From NCBI GenBank assembly GCA_964518335.1, contig CAZFDT010000094.1, forward strand, positions 1 to 19,924: DNA of 19,924 nucleotides, read 5' to 3'. Both the position numbers and the translations under genes were made by a program. Below, in pieces: positions 1-7,785 of the stretch. Positions within the stretch are counted from its first letter, which is position 1; every line of letters begins with the position of its first letter. Under the pieces are notes generated by a model. The model had not been told where the DNA came from and made no database searches. It worked only from the letters and a program-made list of their open reading frames with translations. Source of the DNA: CAZFDT01 sp964518335. GTDB taxonomy: Bacteria; Planctomycetota; Phycisphaerae; Phycisphaerales; Phycisphaeraceae.

Positions 1-60
1 TAGGGATCATCGGCAAGACTCAAACGCAAACTGCAAGTTCTTTTAGGTGCTCTAAAGACG

Positions 61-1518
61 CTACACGAGCGGACTGGCCAGGGCATGACATGACGGCACA
101 TAATGCGGATTCGGCGAGGGCATCTTCGCCTCGACCTCACTTCGCCACGAAGCCAGGCGCTGCTGCATGGCCGCAGTGCGCGTCTGCTCGACATCGGCCA
201 GATCGTGCTGCTCCCCGATGTCGTCGCGGAGGTTATACAACTCGCAATGGCCGTCCTCGAGGAACTCGATCAACTTCCAGTCGCCCATGCGGATGGCCGA
301 GCACGGCGTGCCACCTTGATTGGGATAGTGCGGATAGTGCCAGAATATGGCATCACGATGCAGGTGCATCCCTCCGCGCAGCAGCGGCATCATGTCCTCG
401 CCGTCAGTGTGCTGGTGAGGCAGCAAGTCCAGCCCCGCAGCGCGAAGCAGCGTGGGATAAAAGTCGGGACTGGTTACTGGCACATCGCACACGGAATGGG
501 GTGAAATCACATCGGGCCATCGCATCAGCAGCGCGTCGCGGGTCCCGCCTTCATACATCCAGCCCTTGCCCTCAGAAAGCGGGGCATTGCACGTGGGCGA
601 GCCTTCACTGGTCGAAAGGCCTCCGTTATCAGAGGTGAAGATGACCAGGGTCTGATCGAGTATCCCTTGCCTGGTTAGCGCTTGCATCAGCTTGCCGACG
701 TTGTCATCCAGAATCTCGATCATCGCGGCGTAAACCGGATCGGACTGAACGATGCGGCGCTGGATGCGCACGTGCGCTTTGTGTTGCACGGGGTGGTAAT
801 CACCTTCGACGAGGGCGGGCTCACGGTCCAGACCCATGGCTTTGGCTTTGCGCTGATACTTGCGTACCAGGTCGGGTTTGGCCTGAATCGGCGTGTGGAC
901 GAGGTAGTACCACATGTTCAGGAAGAACGGCCGGCCCGCATCACGGTCGTTGATGAGCGACACGGCGCGATCGGTGAGATAATCGTCGAGAAAAACGCCC
1001 GATGGCAGATCGAGATGCTGCAAATTGGGAATGGCCCACGGTGAGAAATACCCTGTCGGACCCGGCGCCCCGAAATCGCACCCGCCCACGTTGACGTCAA
1101 AGCCATGACGCTCGGGCCAGTACGGCTGCGCGCCGAGGTGCCATTTGCCGATGTGCCAAGTCTGGTATCCGCCGTCGCGCAGCGCCGATGCAAGTGAATG
1201 TTCGCCGCTGGGCAGGTGATCGATGTAAGGGACTTCCAACAGACGACCGCGGCCGCGGCCGCCGATGAACTGCGTGACGCCCACGCGCGCTGGATACTTG
1301 CCCGACATGATGCTCGCCCGTGTGGGCGAACATACCGGACAGGCCGCATATGCGTTCGTGAAGCGCATGCCTTCGTGAGCGATGCGGTCGATATTGGGCG
1401 TTTCGTAGTAACGACTGCCCTGGCAGGACAGGTCCATCCAGCCCAGGTCATCGACGAGGATGAACAGCACGTTGGGCTGATGGGGGCCATGACGAGTCTG
1501 GGAAGTGGCTGCGGACAT
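61..1518 (-). CDS. Arylsulfatase-type (family S1) sulfatase
   Basis: This 485-residue protein is a formylglycine-dependent sulfatase that would hydrolyse sulfate esters, probably on a sulfated glycan given its neighbours. The sequence shows PNVLFILVDD near the N-terminus with metal-binding Asp23/Asp24, the C-x-P-x-R signature CSPTR at residues 63-67 (Cys63 is the predicted formylglycine), GKWHLG at 125-130, His209, TSDNGG with Asp298/Asn299, and Lys319. Length and motif order fit full-length S1 sulfatases. The start is ATG at 1518: the in-frame TGA three codons upstream (1528-1530) rules out a longer form. No signal peptide is visible, which is odd because most planctomycete S1 sulfatases are exported. 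No good Shine-Dalgarno lies 5-10 bases upstream, so translation may be coupled to the preceding gene, which ends 9 bases away. The substrate cannot be read from the sequence. Confidence 0.93.
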   Translation of the reverse strand: MSAATSQTRHGPHQPNVLFILVDDLGWMDLSCQGSRYYETPNIDRIAHEGMRFTNAYAACPVCSPTRASIMSGKYPARVGVTQFIGGRGRGRLLEVPYIDHLPSGEHSLASALRDGGYQTWHIGKWHLGAQPYWPERHGFDVNVGGCDFGAPGPTGYFSPWAIPNLQHLDLPSGVFLDDYLTDRAVSLINDRDAGRPFFLNMWYYLVHTPIQAKPDLVRKYQRKAKAMGLDREPALVEGDYHPVQHKAHVRIQRRIVQSDPVYAAMIEILDDNVGKLMQALTRQGILDQTLVIFTSDNGGLSTSEGSPTCNAPLSEGKGWMYEGGTRDALLMRWPDVISPHSVCDVPVTSPDFYPTLLRAAGLDLLPHQHTDGEDMMPLLRGGMHLHRDAIFWHYPHYPNQGGTPCSAIRMGDWKLIEFLEDGHCELYNLRDDIGEQHDLADVEQTRTAAMQQRLASWRSEVEAKMPSPNPHYVPSCHALASPLV

Positions 1519-1527
1519 GGCTTGGGA

Positions 1528-3324
1528 TCAGTTGAGGTCCTCGCCGTAGAACACAAGCCAGTCGTAGGTGCGGTTATCCGCACGCTTCTTCTGGTACGGT
1601 TCAAGCGGGCCGCGGTAGGGACAATGGAAGTACTGCTCGTCGGGCAGGGCCTTGGGAAGCAGGTTGCGTTTGCCGTCGATGGCGGCGGCCAAGTGCAGCA
1701 GGGCGAGGGGCATTTCATCGCCGGTGCGAGCATGGACACGGGCGGGTCGATTGAGACCGGGGATCTCGGAGTGGCCAATCATGACGCCCTCTTCCTGGGG
1801 CGGTGCCGCGGGCCTGGGAAAGAGTCCGGTGGTCGTCTGAATGGCAATGATGTTGTCGCCCACGCGGGCGGCGAGTTGAAGGAAGCGGGCATCACCAGTG
1901 GCCTGGTGAAGTTCGAGCAGGCCGTAGATGACCCACGGGTTCATCGACTGGGCGTTGGCGACTGCGAGGTTTCGCTGCACGCCATCGGGCTGGCCGAGGT
2001 CGCCCAAGCTCAACTGGTTGCCCATCTGCCGGAGCATATCCCAGTGAGTCTGTTCGCCGGTAAGTCGATAGGCCTTGGCGTATCCCCAGAACAGGTTGCC
2101 GTCAGGCCGCCAAGGCAGAAAATCTTCAGGTATGTAGTAGCCGGGCTTGAGCGTCGAGATGTCCAGAGGCGTTCCGTCAGTCATCTGCGGAATGAACAGG
2201 CCTCGGCTCTTGTCGTAAACCTGGACGTAGGCTTTCAGATCGTCGGAGGCCCACGCGATGAAAGCCTGCCCAACGCGTGCCGATTCGCCGCCCTTGGCGA
2301 TGAGCTCCTCGCCAAACTGCATTTGCGCCAGCGGCAGTCGGTGATACCGCCCTGACGCATGGTAGCTGGCGACGATGTTAGTTTCGTTGATCTGTGGGTG
2401 GACATGCCCCAAGGCGTTGATGGCGCGGTCATCGACGGTGCTCCAACTCAACTGTCCGCCGCTTAGCCCGGTCGTGGGATGGCGGCTACGCTGCCATTGC
2501 TGCGCCATCCGTTCGCTCCAGACCAGCGCGTCGTGATGGTCATCGAGTCGGACCAGCGCCGTCGAGGCGCTGAGGAACGGCGGAATGACGCCCGCAAATG
2601 AGCGATTTTTGCTGTCGGTCGTGAACGGCACGGGACTGTCGGCGTCGAAGGGGCTGTCCCAGGCCGGCGGCTTATGACTGATCCACGTCTTGCCGTGACG
2701 ATTGAAGTCGAGCGTGGCCCAGTTGGTGATGTGGGCCTGCCAGATTGCTCCAAGCAGTTTGCGTGTTGCATCGGGATTGACACGCCAGAGCAAGTCGTAG
2801 TAGGGCTGGTTGGCCTTGAGCTCGTGGTTCATGCGGATCTGTCCGCGTGCGTCCTCGCGGCCGGTGAATGTGCCCACCGGTCGGTCCTTGCCCAAGTCCC
2901 ACGCTGAGTGACCGCCCCAGTAGAGCAACCCGCTGGGCGACTGCGCGTTGGCGAGGATGTAGGCCGTGGCCTCTTCAGCAGCCTGACGGTAGCGGCTGTC
3001 ACCGGTCAGGCCCGTCAGGCCGTCGAGCAAGCGCATCAGTGCCTGCTGGTTGGCGAAGTTGCACAAGATCCATTGGTCGCCGTCCGCCCAGAGCCAGATG
3101 ACCGGCTCAAGCGTCTGCGCGTGCAAACCGTCGGCGAATAGCGGCGTATGCACCTCGCCGTAGTGATCTCGACCGTGTTCGAGCACGGCGTCGGCAAACT
3201 TCTGCACCGCGTCGCGATAGGGTTTGGCGTCCACCTTCTCGACCGGGGCTTGAGCCATAGCGACGACCGGCGCCAGCACGACGCCAACGAGACAAGATGA
3301 AAGTATGCCGCGGTGATTCTTCAT
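1528..3324 (-). CDS. Secreted alpha/alpha-toroid polysaccharide-degrading enzyme (lyase or glycosidase, unresolved)
   Basis: A 598-residue exported protein. The N-terminus has a clear Sec signal (KNHR, a hydrophobic stretch, then AMAQA before PVEKV). The mature part is rich in Trp, Tyr, His and helix-forming segments: HTPLFADGL near residues 59-67, YWGGHSAWDLG near 135-145, NHELK near 166-170, and DFNRHG near 206-211. These resemble (alpha/alpha) barrel enzymes of the six-hairpin-glycosidase type, including pectate-lyase-like proteins, but I cannot fix the family. I chose ATG 3324 over an in-frame GTG at 3333 because it puts MKN directly before the signal core; neither has a strong Shine-Dalgarno. 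The sulfatase follows 9 bases after the stop in the same frame, and the two are surely co-transcribed. Polysaccharide degradation is a reasonable inference from secretion, fold and neighbours; the chemistry is not established. Confidence 0.72.
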   Translation of the reverse strand: MKNHRGILSSCLVGVVLAPVVAMAQAPVEKVDAKPYRDAVQKFADAVLEHGRDHYGEVHTPLFADGLHAQTLEPVIWLWADGDQWILCNFANQQALMRLLDGLTGLTGDSRYRQAAEEATAYILANAQSPSGLLYWGGHSAWDLGKDRPVGTFTGREDARGQIRMNHELKANQPYYDLLWRVNPDATRKLLGAIWQAHITNWATLDFNRHGKTWISHKPPAWDSPFDADSPVPFTTDSKNRSFAGVIPPFLSASTALVRLDDHHDALVWSERMAQQWQRSRHPTTGLSGGQLSWSTVDDRAINALGHVHPQINETNIVASYHASGRYHRLPLAQMQFGEELIAKGGESARVGQAFIAWASDDLKAYVQVYDKSRGLFIPQMTDGTPLDISTLKPGYYIPEDFLPWRPDGNLFWGYAKAYRLTGEQTHWDMLRQMGNQLSLGDLGQPDGVQRNLAVANAQSMNPWVIYGLLELHQATGDARFLQLAARVGDNIIAIQTTTGLFPRPAAPPQEEGVMIGHSEIPGLNRPARVHARTGDEMPLALLHLAAAIDGKRNLLPKALPDEQYFHCPYRGPLEPYQKKRADNRTYDWLVFYGEDLN

Positions 3325-3487
3325 GGGAGGCACGATCCAGTTAGAGGTTGTGGTTCACTGCAGCCGGACGATCAGACGACTTTCGCCCGACCGATATTAC
3401 ATTTCCATGCGGCGACGACTACAGCCTTTTCATCCGACATATGATTCGTTTCGGTCAATCAGCCGACAAGTCACTCCGCCCGAATCC
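3325..3487 (-). promoter_or_regulatory. Promoter/operator region of the toroid enzyme-sulfatase operon
   Basis: This gap separates the regulator stop (3488) from the start of the secreted enzyme. It contains a 20-base inverted repeat at 3442-3461, with arms TGATT and AATCA around a CGTTTCGGTC core. The core CGTTTCGG recurs at 6642-6649 upstream of the PEP-CTERM gene. On the minus strand the motif includes TTGACC (3458-3453), a possible -35 element; no convincing -10 follows at 16-18 bases. The hexamer CCGACA occurs on both sides (3434-3439 and 3463-3468), 29 bases apart. A site overlapping the -35 would suit an AraC-type activator, and the gene next door encodes one. The operator is inferred from the repeat and has not been shown. 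Confidence 0.4.
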
Positions 3488-4660
3488 TCAGGACTGGCGA
3501 TAGTCACCTGCCGAGCGCCCGTACATGCGCCGCAGCGCCTTATTCATTGACTGGACATAGTGAAAGCCCGCGGCACGGGCGATATTCTCGATGGAATCGG
3601 TGGTTTCGCGAATCAGGCGGATGGCATGACGCGTCTTCTCCTGCAGGATCACGTCATGAACCGTCTGTCCCAGGTGTTCTTTGAAGCGTCGTTGCAGAAC
3701 CGAGCGAGACATGTGACAGGCATCGGCGACGTCATCCACGCCGATGCTTTCCACCGCGCGCATGCGGATGAAATTCACAGCCAGGCGCAGGCCTTCGTCA
3801 GGCACAGCCAGGAAGTCCGTGGACTCGCGCACCACCACTTCGCGTGGCGGCACGAGCACAGGGTCGCTGGGAGCCGCCTCACCCTTCATCATCTTGTCCA
3901 GTACGGCCGCGGCCTCATACCCGACACGCTTGTGATCGGCGTCCACGCTCGACAACGAAGGGGCGGGCATCTCGCAGAACGCCCGATCGTTGCCCACTCC
4001 CAATATCGCCAGATCGCGCCCGACAACGTAGCCAGCGCTGATCGCCGCGTCGCGAAGGATCATGGCTCGTGAATCGTTGCTGACGAAAATGGCCGTTGGG
4101 AGTCGCAGCTGCTTGAGCCAGTCGGTAATCAGCGTCAGGCGTGCGGGGATGGGGCTGCGGCGCTCGTAATGATTGGTCCAGGTTAGGCAGGAGCAGGTGT
4201 GGCCGTTCTCGGCCACCCGCGCCACGAACGCATCGCGCCGCTCCAGAGACCAGTACTCATCCTTGAGGCCGAAGAAGCCGTAGTTGACAAACCCGCGCTG
4301 GTGAAAGTGATCGGCCGCCATTTCGCCGATGGCCACATTGTCAGTGTGAACGAGAGGGTAAAGCCCGCGGTCGTACACGCCCAGCACATCGACAACCGGA
4401 CGATTGCGGTCGAGCACGGCTTCGGCCACTCGCGCGTCGTGCAGCCGCACGATGATGCCGTCGCAACGCCACTGTCGAAACCACAGCGGCGGCGGCTGGT
4501 GGATATCGTGCGCGTACATGTACACGATCCACTGTTCGTGCCGGCGAACGTACTCAGCTATACCCGCGAGCATGTCGCGACCGGCGGCCAGCGAAGTCTC
4601 GATCAGAACTCCCACATGCGGAAAGCGGCGTAGGGCTGGGCGGGCACGCGTGCGACGCAT
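3488..4660 (-). CDS. XylR-type transcriptional regulator (sugar-binding domain plus AraC HTH)
   Basis: This protein joins a LacI/periplasmic-binding-protein-like sensor domain to a C-terminal AraC double helix-turn-helix, the architecture of E. coli XylR. The sensor begins with HVGVLIETS and includes RDMLAGIAEY and the WRCDGIIVR strand. The last 100 residues carry the AraC domain, with DDVADACHMSRSVLQRRF as the first HTH and IENIARAAGF as the second. Starting at ATG 4660 gives 390 residues, close to the 392 of E. coli XylR, and places AGG six bases upstream; ATG 4666 is nearly as good. The frame stays open upstream to a GTG at 4951, overlapping the SGNH gene, but that 97-residue extension matches no part of the family. 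It probably activates the flanking glycan genes when bound to a monosaccharide; the ligand is unknown. Confidence 0.9.
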   Translation of the reverse strand: MRRTRARPALRRFPHVGVLIETSLAAGRDMLAGIAEYVRRHEQWIVYMYAHDIHQPPPLWFRQWRCDGIIVRLHDARVAEAVLDRNRPVVDVLGVYDRGLYPLVHTDNVAIGEMAADHFHQRGFVNYGFFGLKDEYWSLERRDAFVARVAENGHTCSCLTWTNHYERRSPIPARLTLITDWLKQLRLPTAIFVSNDSRAMILRDAAISAGYVVGRDLAILGVGNDRAFCEMPAPSLSSVDADHKRVGYEAAAVLDKMMKGEAAPSDPVLVPPREVVVRESTDFLAVPDEGLRLAVNFIRMRAVESIGVDDVADACHMSRSVLQRRFKEHLGQTVHDVILQEKTRHAIRLIRETTDSIENIARAAGFHYVQSMNKALRRMYGRSAGDYRQS

Positions 4661-4738
4661 CGACATCCTGAATCTGCCGTCGCCATTGCTCCCCTGCACA
4701 CGGCACAACGGATCGGCGGCGAACTTCGTCTCGCTACC

Positions 4739-4767
4739 ATCATAGCCATGAACAGGCGGCACAAGTA
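4739..4767 (-). promoter_or_regulatory. Possible promoter for the XylR-type regulator
   Basis: On the minus strand TATGAT (4744-4739), one mismatch from the -10 consensus, lies about 73 bases upstream of the preferred regulator start. The hexamer 17 bases upstream is TACTTG, a poor -35. If real, it would let the regulator be transcribed apart from the SGNH gene and would support the short start at 4660. The evidence is weak. Confidence 0.25.
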
Positions 4768-4940
4768 CGCGCGAAGTCCACATCACGTCCGTGCCGTCGC
4801 GGGGGTCTGTCCCGGCCGCAGACGGCGCCGGACCGGCGTGCAGCCACTCCACTTCGGCCACTGCTGTCCCGGCATCGCCGCTTGCCCATTCGCCGGACAA
4901 GGATTGCACTAACTGCGACGTACCCGCGATGGAATCAGCC

Positions 4941-5705
4941 TCACTCTTCACGTGACGCCCTCGACGCCTTGACTGTCAGCCCCTGCTCGATGCTCGCAGC
5001 AACCTGTTCGGCCAGCTTCGCGGAGCCCTCGGCAGTGAAATGCACGTTCCCCTTGCTTTTGAACATTTCAGGTCCATCGGCGGACGTGCCAAAGTGCGGA
5101 AAGGTCGCCGACAAGGCATGCAGGTCGTTGATCCTCACGCCGTATTTATCCATGATGGACTTGGCGATCTCGTTGTAGCGAACATCGTCGCCCTGCCGAC
5201 GTCCAAAGCCTCCCTGCACATACGTCGTGGATGCCCAGATGAGCGTCGCGTTAGTGGACTTGAGCTTCAGGACGAGTTCTTCGAGGTTCTTTGCATATTC
5301 GTCCTCCTGAATGGCAATCTCGCCATCGGCATTTCGCTTGCCATCCACGTGGCGATTGATGTCCCACAGGCCCCAGTTAAAGTGGATCACATCCCAATGG
5401 CTGTGACCCAGCCATGTGTCCAGGTGCTTGAGTCCCGTGCGGGTGCTGCCGCAGTTCGCCGGCGGCCGGTGAACGTTGACCTTGCCCTGCAGCAACCGTC
5501 GAACGTCGAGGGTGTAGCCCAGTGAGATCGAGTCGCCGATGAGCAGGACGCGCGGAAGGCCGGGCACGTCCTGAATCTGCGCCCGGGCGTCGTCGGGCTT
5601 TTTCTCCTCGCCCGGGTTCTCGGCGGGCTGAGCGTGGACCGCCGAGCAACCCAGGCCGATCACAATCAAGGTCAGCAGCAGACGGTAAATCATCGTCAAC
5701 GTCAT
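4941..5705 (-). CDS. Secreted SGNH/GDSL-family hydrolase (probable carbohydrate esterase)
   Basis: A 254-residue exported esterase-like protein. Residues 1-25 form a Sec signal ending in AVHA. SGNH block I is IGDSISLGY with the predicted nucleophile Ser59; block II is around Asn84-Gly86 (NCGSTRTG); block III is FNWGLWDIN with Asn110; block V is GNVHFTAEG with His222. The usual DxxH aspartate in block V is replaced: Gly219 and Asn220 occupy the -3 and -2 positions before the histidine. The start ATG 5705 is fixed by AAGGAG at 5721-5716, with a spacing of 10. The PEP-CTERM gene lies 42 bases upstream on the same strand, so the two probably form one operon. Planctomycete proteins of this kind often deacylate plant or algal glycans; the substrate here is unknown. 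Confidence 0.85.
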   Translation of the reverse strand: MTLTMIYRLLLTLIVIGLGCSAVHAQPAENPGEEKKPDDARAQIQDVPGLPRVLLIGDSISLGYTLDVRRLLQGKVNVHRPPANCGSTRTGLKHLDTWLGHSHWDVIHFNWGLWDINRHVDGKRNADGEIAIQEDEYAKNLEELVLKLKSTNATLIWASTTYVQGGFGRRQGDDVRYNEIAKSIMDKYGVRINDLHALSATFPHFGTSADGPEMFKSKGNVHFTAEGSAKLAEQVAASIEQGLTVKASRASREE

Positions 5706-5747
5706 GTTCGGGTAACTCCTTATGACAAAGGCACACGCACCCGGCGA

Positions 5748-6494
5748 TCACATCGCCAGCAGCGACCGACGGCGACGGAGCGCAAGAACGCATCCAGTTC
5801 CAAGCAGTGCGATGGATGCGGGCTCGGGGATCGCGGTGCCGGTCAGGCTGATATTGTCGAACCGAACCTCTCGACTACCCGAATCAAGGTGCGAGACATT
5901 GTTGGTCGCCGTGAACCAACGCACTTCCAGTTCCGTAATACCGCTCTCGTTGATGCTGAAAGTGTACTTCTCGAAAAGGACGCCGGAGCTCCAGGAACCG
6001 GTCCACTTCGTGCCCAGGTCCGTGTGAGTGCTCCACCCATCGGTGCTGTATGACACTTTCCACCCGCGATTGGCGGACACTTCAGCATAGTCAAAACTCA
6101 AGTCATCGACGTCAAATGGCGTGCCGGACGAAAGCTCTACACTCCAATAGTCCACCGTCGTGCCCGCGTCGATGTCGTCCACCGTTGTTCCCGCGACGAG
6201 GTTGGCAAAGACGTGCTTTCCCGAGACCTTCAGCACCGGGCTTGCCGCGACGCCAGTGGTGCCGTTGGTTGCCGTGCCAGTCAACGTCAGGAACTTCGTG
6301 GCGTCAGTCTGGGTGTTGTGTGTGACCGCCGAGGCGGACAACCCCGCTGCAACCGTAGTGGCATTGAATGTCTGCGCCGCATCGGTACCGAATGACCACT
6401 CGGCAAGTGTCGCTGCTGCTGCATCGGTTTCCATTGCCACTGGCAGCGTCAGGGTGCCAAGCAGAGCCATGACCGTGACATGAGATCGAGCCAT
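5748..6494 (-). CDS. PEP-CTERM sorted extracellular protein
   Basis: A 248-residue exported protein with an N-terminal signal peptide (hydrophobic VMALLGTLTLPVAM segment), a beta-rich, Thr/Ser-rich middle and a C-terminal PEP-CTERM tag beginning IPEPASIALL near residue 222, followed by a membrane helix and RRRR. Such tags are recognised by exosortase (EpsH/XrtA-type) for cell-surface sorting. The start ATG 6494 is supported by AGGAGG at 6506-6501 with spacing 6; the frame runs open to 6623 but that extension is Arg-rich and would bury the signal peptide. The middle contains FDVDDLSFDYAEVSANRGWKV and VRFDNISLTGTA, which look like a jelly-roll/lectin-type fold. A role in binding glycan at the cell surface is an inference from the fold and from the adjacent esterase. 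Confidence 0.85.
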   Translation of the reverse strand: MARSHVTVMALLGTLTLPVAMETDAAAATLAEWSFGTDAAQTFNATTVAAGLSASAVTHNTQTDATKFLTLTGTATNGTTGVAASPVLKVSGKHVFANLVAGTTVDDIDAGTTVDYWSVELSSGTPFDVDDLSFDYAEVSANRGWKVSYSTDGWSTHTDLGTKWTGSWSSGVLFEKYTFSINESGITELEVRWFTATNNVSHLDSGSREVRFDNISLTGTAIPEPASIALLGTGCVLALRRRRSLLAM

Positions 6495-6906
6495 CTGAGT
6501 CCTCCTCTTGCGGTGATGCAAGGTTCCGTGAACGGGGTTTTCGATGTTCCGACGTGAAGAACGAGCTACATCCGAGACGACACTCGTGAATCTATCCTGT
6601 GCCATGTCCTGGAACCACAGCATTCTCGGTTATTGTTTGATCCGAAACGGTCACGTCGTGCGGCTTGAACCACGCCTTTCATGATGCCCATTCATTAGAG
6701 GTCGTCACGATCGCCTGGAGAATCTGCTGACTCATTTGTTGCAGACTCTGACCGGTAATATGCTGGACATGCCGGGTGGTGGAGCGTATTAGTAGTAGCG
6801 ATGAGGTGGAGACGTTGTTTCTTGGTGCGGTTCTGTACCGCTTGGGGGGTACGGATCGGGTTCGATACCTGTCTCACATCGGTCGAGGGCATTTAAGGAG
6901 TTGGCC
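6495..6906. promoter_or_regulatory. Divergent intergenic region with candidate operator and RNA hairpin
   Basis: This 412-base stretch separates the minus-strand PEP-CTERM gene from the plus-strand pseudopilin gene, so it must hold promoters in both directions. It contains CCGAAACG at 6642-6649, the complement of the CGTTTCGG core at 3447-3454, here inside TGA-N10-TCA (6639/6651 arms, about 6639-6654). TAATAT at 6756-6761 is a possible -10 for the plus strand, without a clear -35. A perfect GCGGT-N5-ACCGC hairpin lies at 6827-6841, and GTACC/GGTAC arms at 6835-6839 and 6848-6852 could form a competing fold. No coding sequence is convincing here. Confidence 0.45.
6895..6900 (+). promoter_or_regulatory. 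Ribosome binding site of the pseudopilin gene
   Basis: AAGGAG, six bases before ATG 6907, decides that start over the in-frame TTG at 6901. Confidence 0.8.
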
Positions 6907-7785
6907 ATGACGAGCCTCAGCGAATGGAACTACCGAGCCGATTCGGAGACTCGGCGGGATGCGGGTATCCATGATGAACACCGCATCGCGTCAATAGGAA
7001 CGGGTTCATCACGAGCGTTCACCCTGATCGAACTGCTCGTGGTGATCTCGATCATCGCGCTGCTGATCGCTTTGTTGCTGCCGGCGTTGGCCAGTGCGCG
7101 TGAGGCGGCCAGGACCACGATTTGTGCGTCGAATCAGCGGCAACTGGCGTTGGGCGGTCTGCTCTATGCGGATGACAACAAGGGCAAGTTCCCATACTTC
7201 AATTCCGTTTGGGCTGTTCCAGGCGATCGCGCGACGTGGGTGATTCAGGGCGGCAGCGCCAGCCCGCTCTACGTTAAAAGCCCTGCCAGCGTCATTGGAT
7301 CGCGCCTGGCGGGCTGGGGCCGGGTGTACCGCGACGGGTACATCAACGTGGCCAAGTTCTTCTACGACAGCATCGAGCGCCCCGACAGTTACGCCTACGA
7401 GCCGCACTATGGCGTCATCGGCGGCGGTTCCGAGGACTGGCGCACGCACGCGAACGACTCGAACAACCGCTGCCGATCCGGGTACATGACCAACCCCTTC
7501 CGCATCTGGAAAGTGGATCGGCCGGAAATCGCGTCGGTCAACTGGAATACAGCCGCCTATCAAGACCGCACGCTCCCCCGCGCTCTGCAGGTGCTCTCCA
7601 TGGATCTGCTGCTGACTAACGCTTTATTTCTGCACCAGAAGCAGGTGATTAATATTGCGTTCGTGGACGGATCGTGCCGGTCTTTTGGAAGCCCGGAGGC
7701 CTATGCCGACTTTCTCGCCGGCACCGCACCGCAGAGTACGTGGGCACGTTTCGACGAGATGGTTCTGAAGTTCCAGGGACAGTGA
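6907..7785 (+). CDS. Type II secretion pseudopilin-like protein (DUF1559-like, planctomycete type)
   Basis: A 292-residue protein with a prepilin N-methylation segment. The cleavage region is SSRA-FTLIELLVV, with Ala37 instead of the usual Gly at -1, Phe38 at +1 and Glu42 at +5, followed by a hydrophobic helix ending in LLLPAL and then ASAREAAR. The C-terminal part has INIAFVDGS, the H/DG signature typical of planctomycete DUF1559-like pseudopilins. The leader of 37 residues is long, but AAGGAG with spacing 6 supports ATG 6907. These proteins occur in many copies in planctomycetes, often beside secreted enzymes; their exact role (secretion pseudopilus or enzyme anchoring) is unresolved. A secreted glycosidase-like gene follows 120 bases downstream on the same strand. 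Confidence 0.88.
   Translation: MTSLSEWNYRADSETRRDAGIHDEHRIASIGTGSSRAFTLIELLVVISIIALLIALLLPALASAREAARTTICASNQRQLALGGLLYADDNKGKFPYFNSVWAVPGDRATWVIQGGSASPLYVKSPASVIGSRLAGWGRVYRDGYINVAKFFYDSIERPDSYAYEPHYGVIGGGSEDWRTHANDSNNRCRSGYMTNPFRIWKVDRPEIASVNWNTAAYQDRTLPRALQVLSMDLLLTNALFLHQKQVINIAFVDGSCRSFGSPEAYADFLAGTAPQSTWARFDEMVLKFQGQ

Noticed and set aside
1..60. Search for a terminator or gene end in the first 60 bases
   Set aside because: No hairpin plus T-run and no supported coding frame were seen.
1198..2355. Long plus-strand open frame of 385 codons
   Set aside because: It is antisense to the sulfatase and the toroid enzyme, both of which have clear motifs; long shadow frames are common in GC-rich DNA.
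3594..3613. GGTTTCGCGAATCA, similar to the candidate operator
   Set aside because: It lies inside the AraC-domain coding sequence and shares only part of the core; treated as chance.
3560..4072. Plus-strand open frame of 170 codons
   Set aside because: Antisense to the AraC and sensor domains of the regulator; no family resemblance.
6799..6890. tRNA-like stretch with GGTTCGATACC resembling a T-loop
   Set aside because: The acceptor arms pair poorly when the T-loop is fixed, no D-arm or anticodon arm fits, and total length is off.
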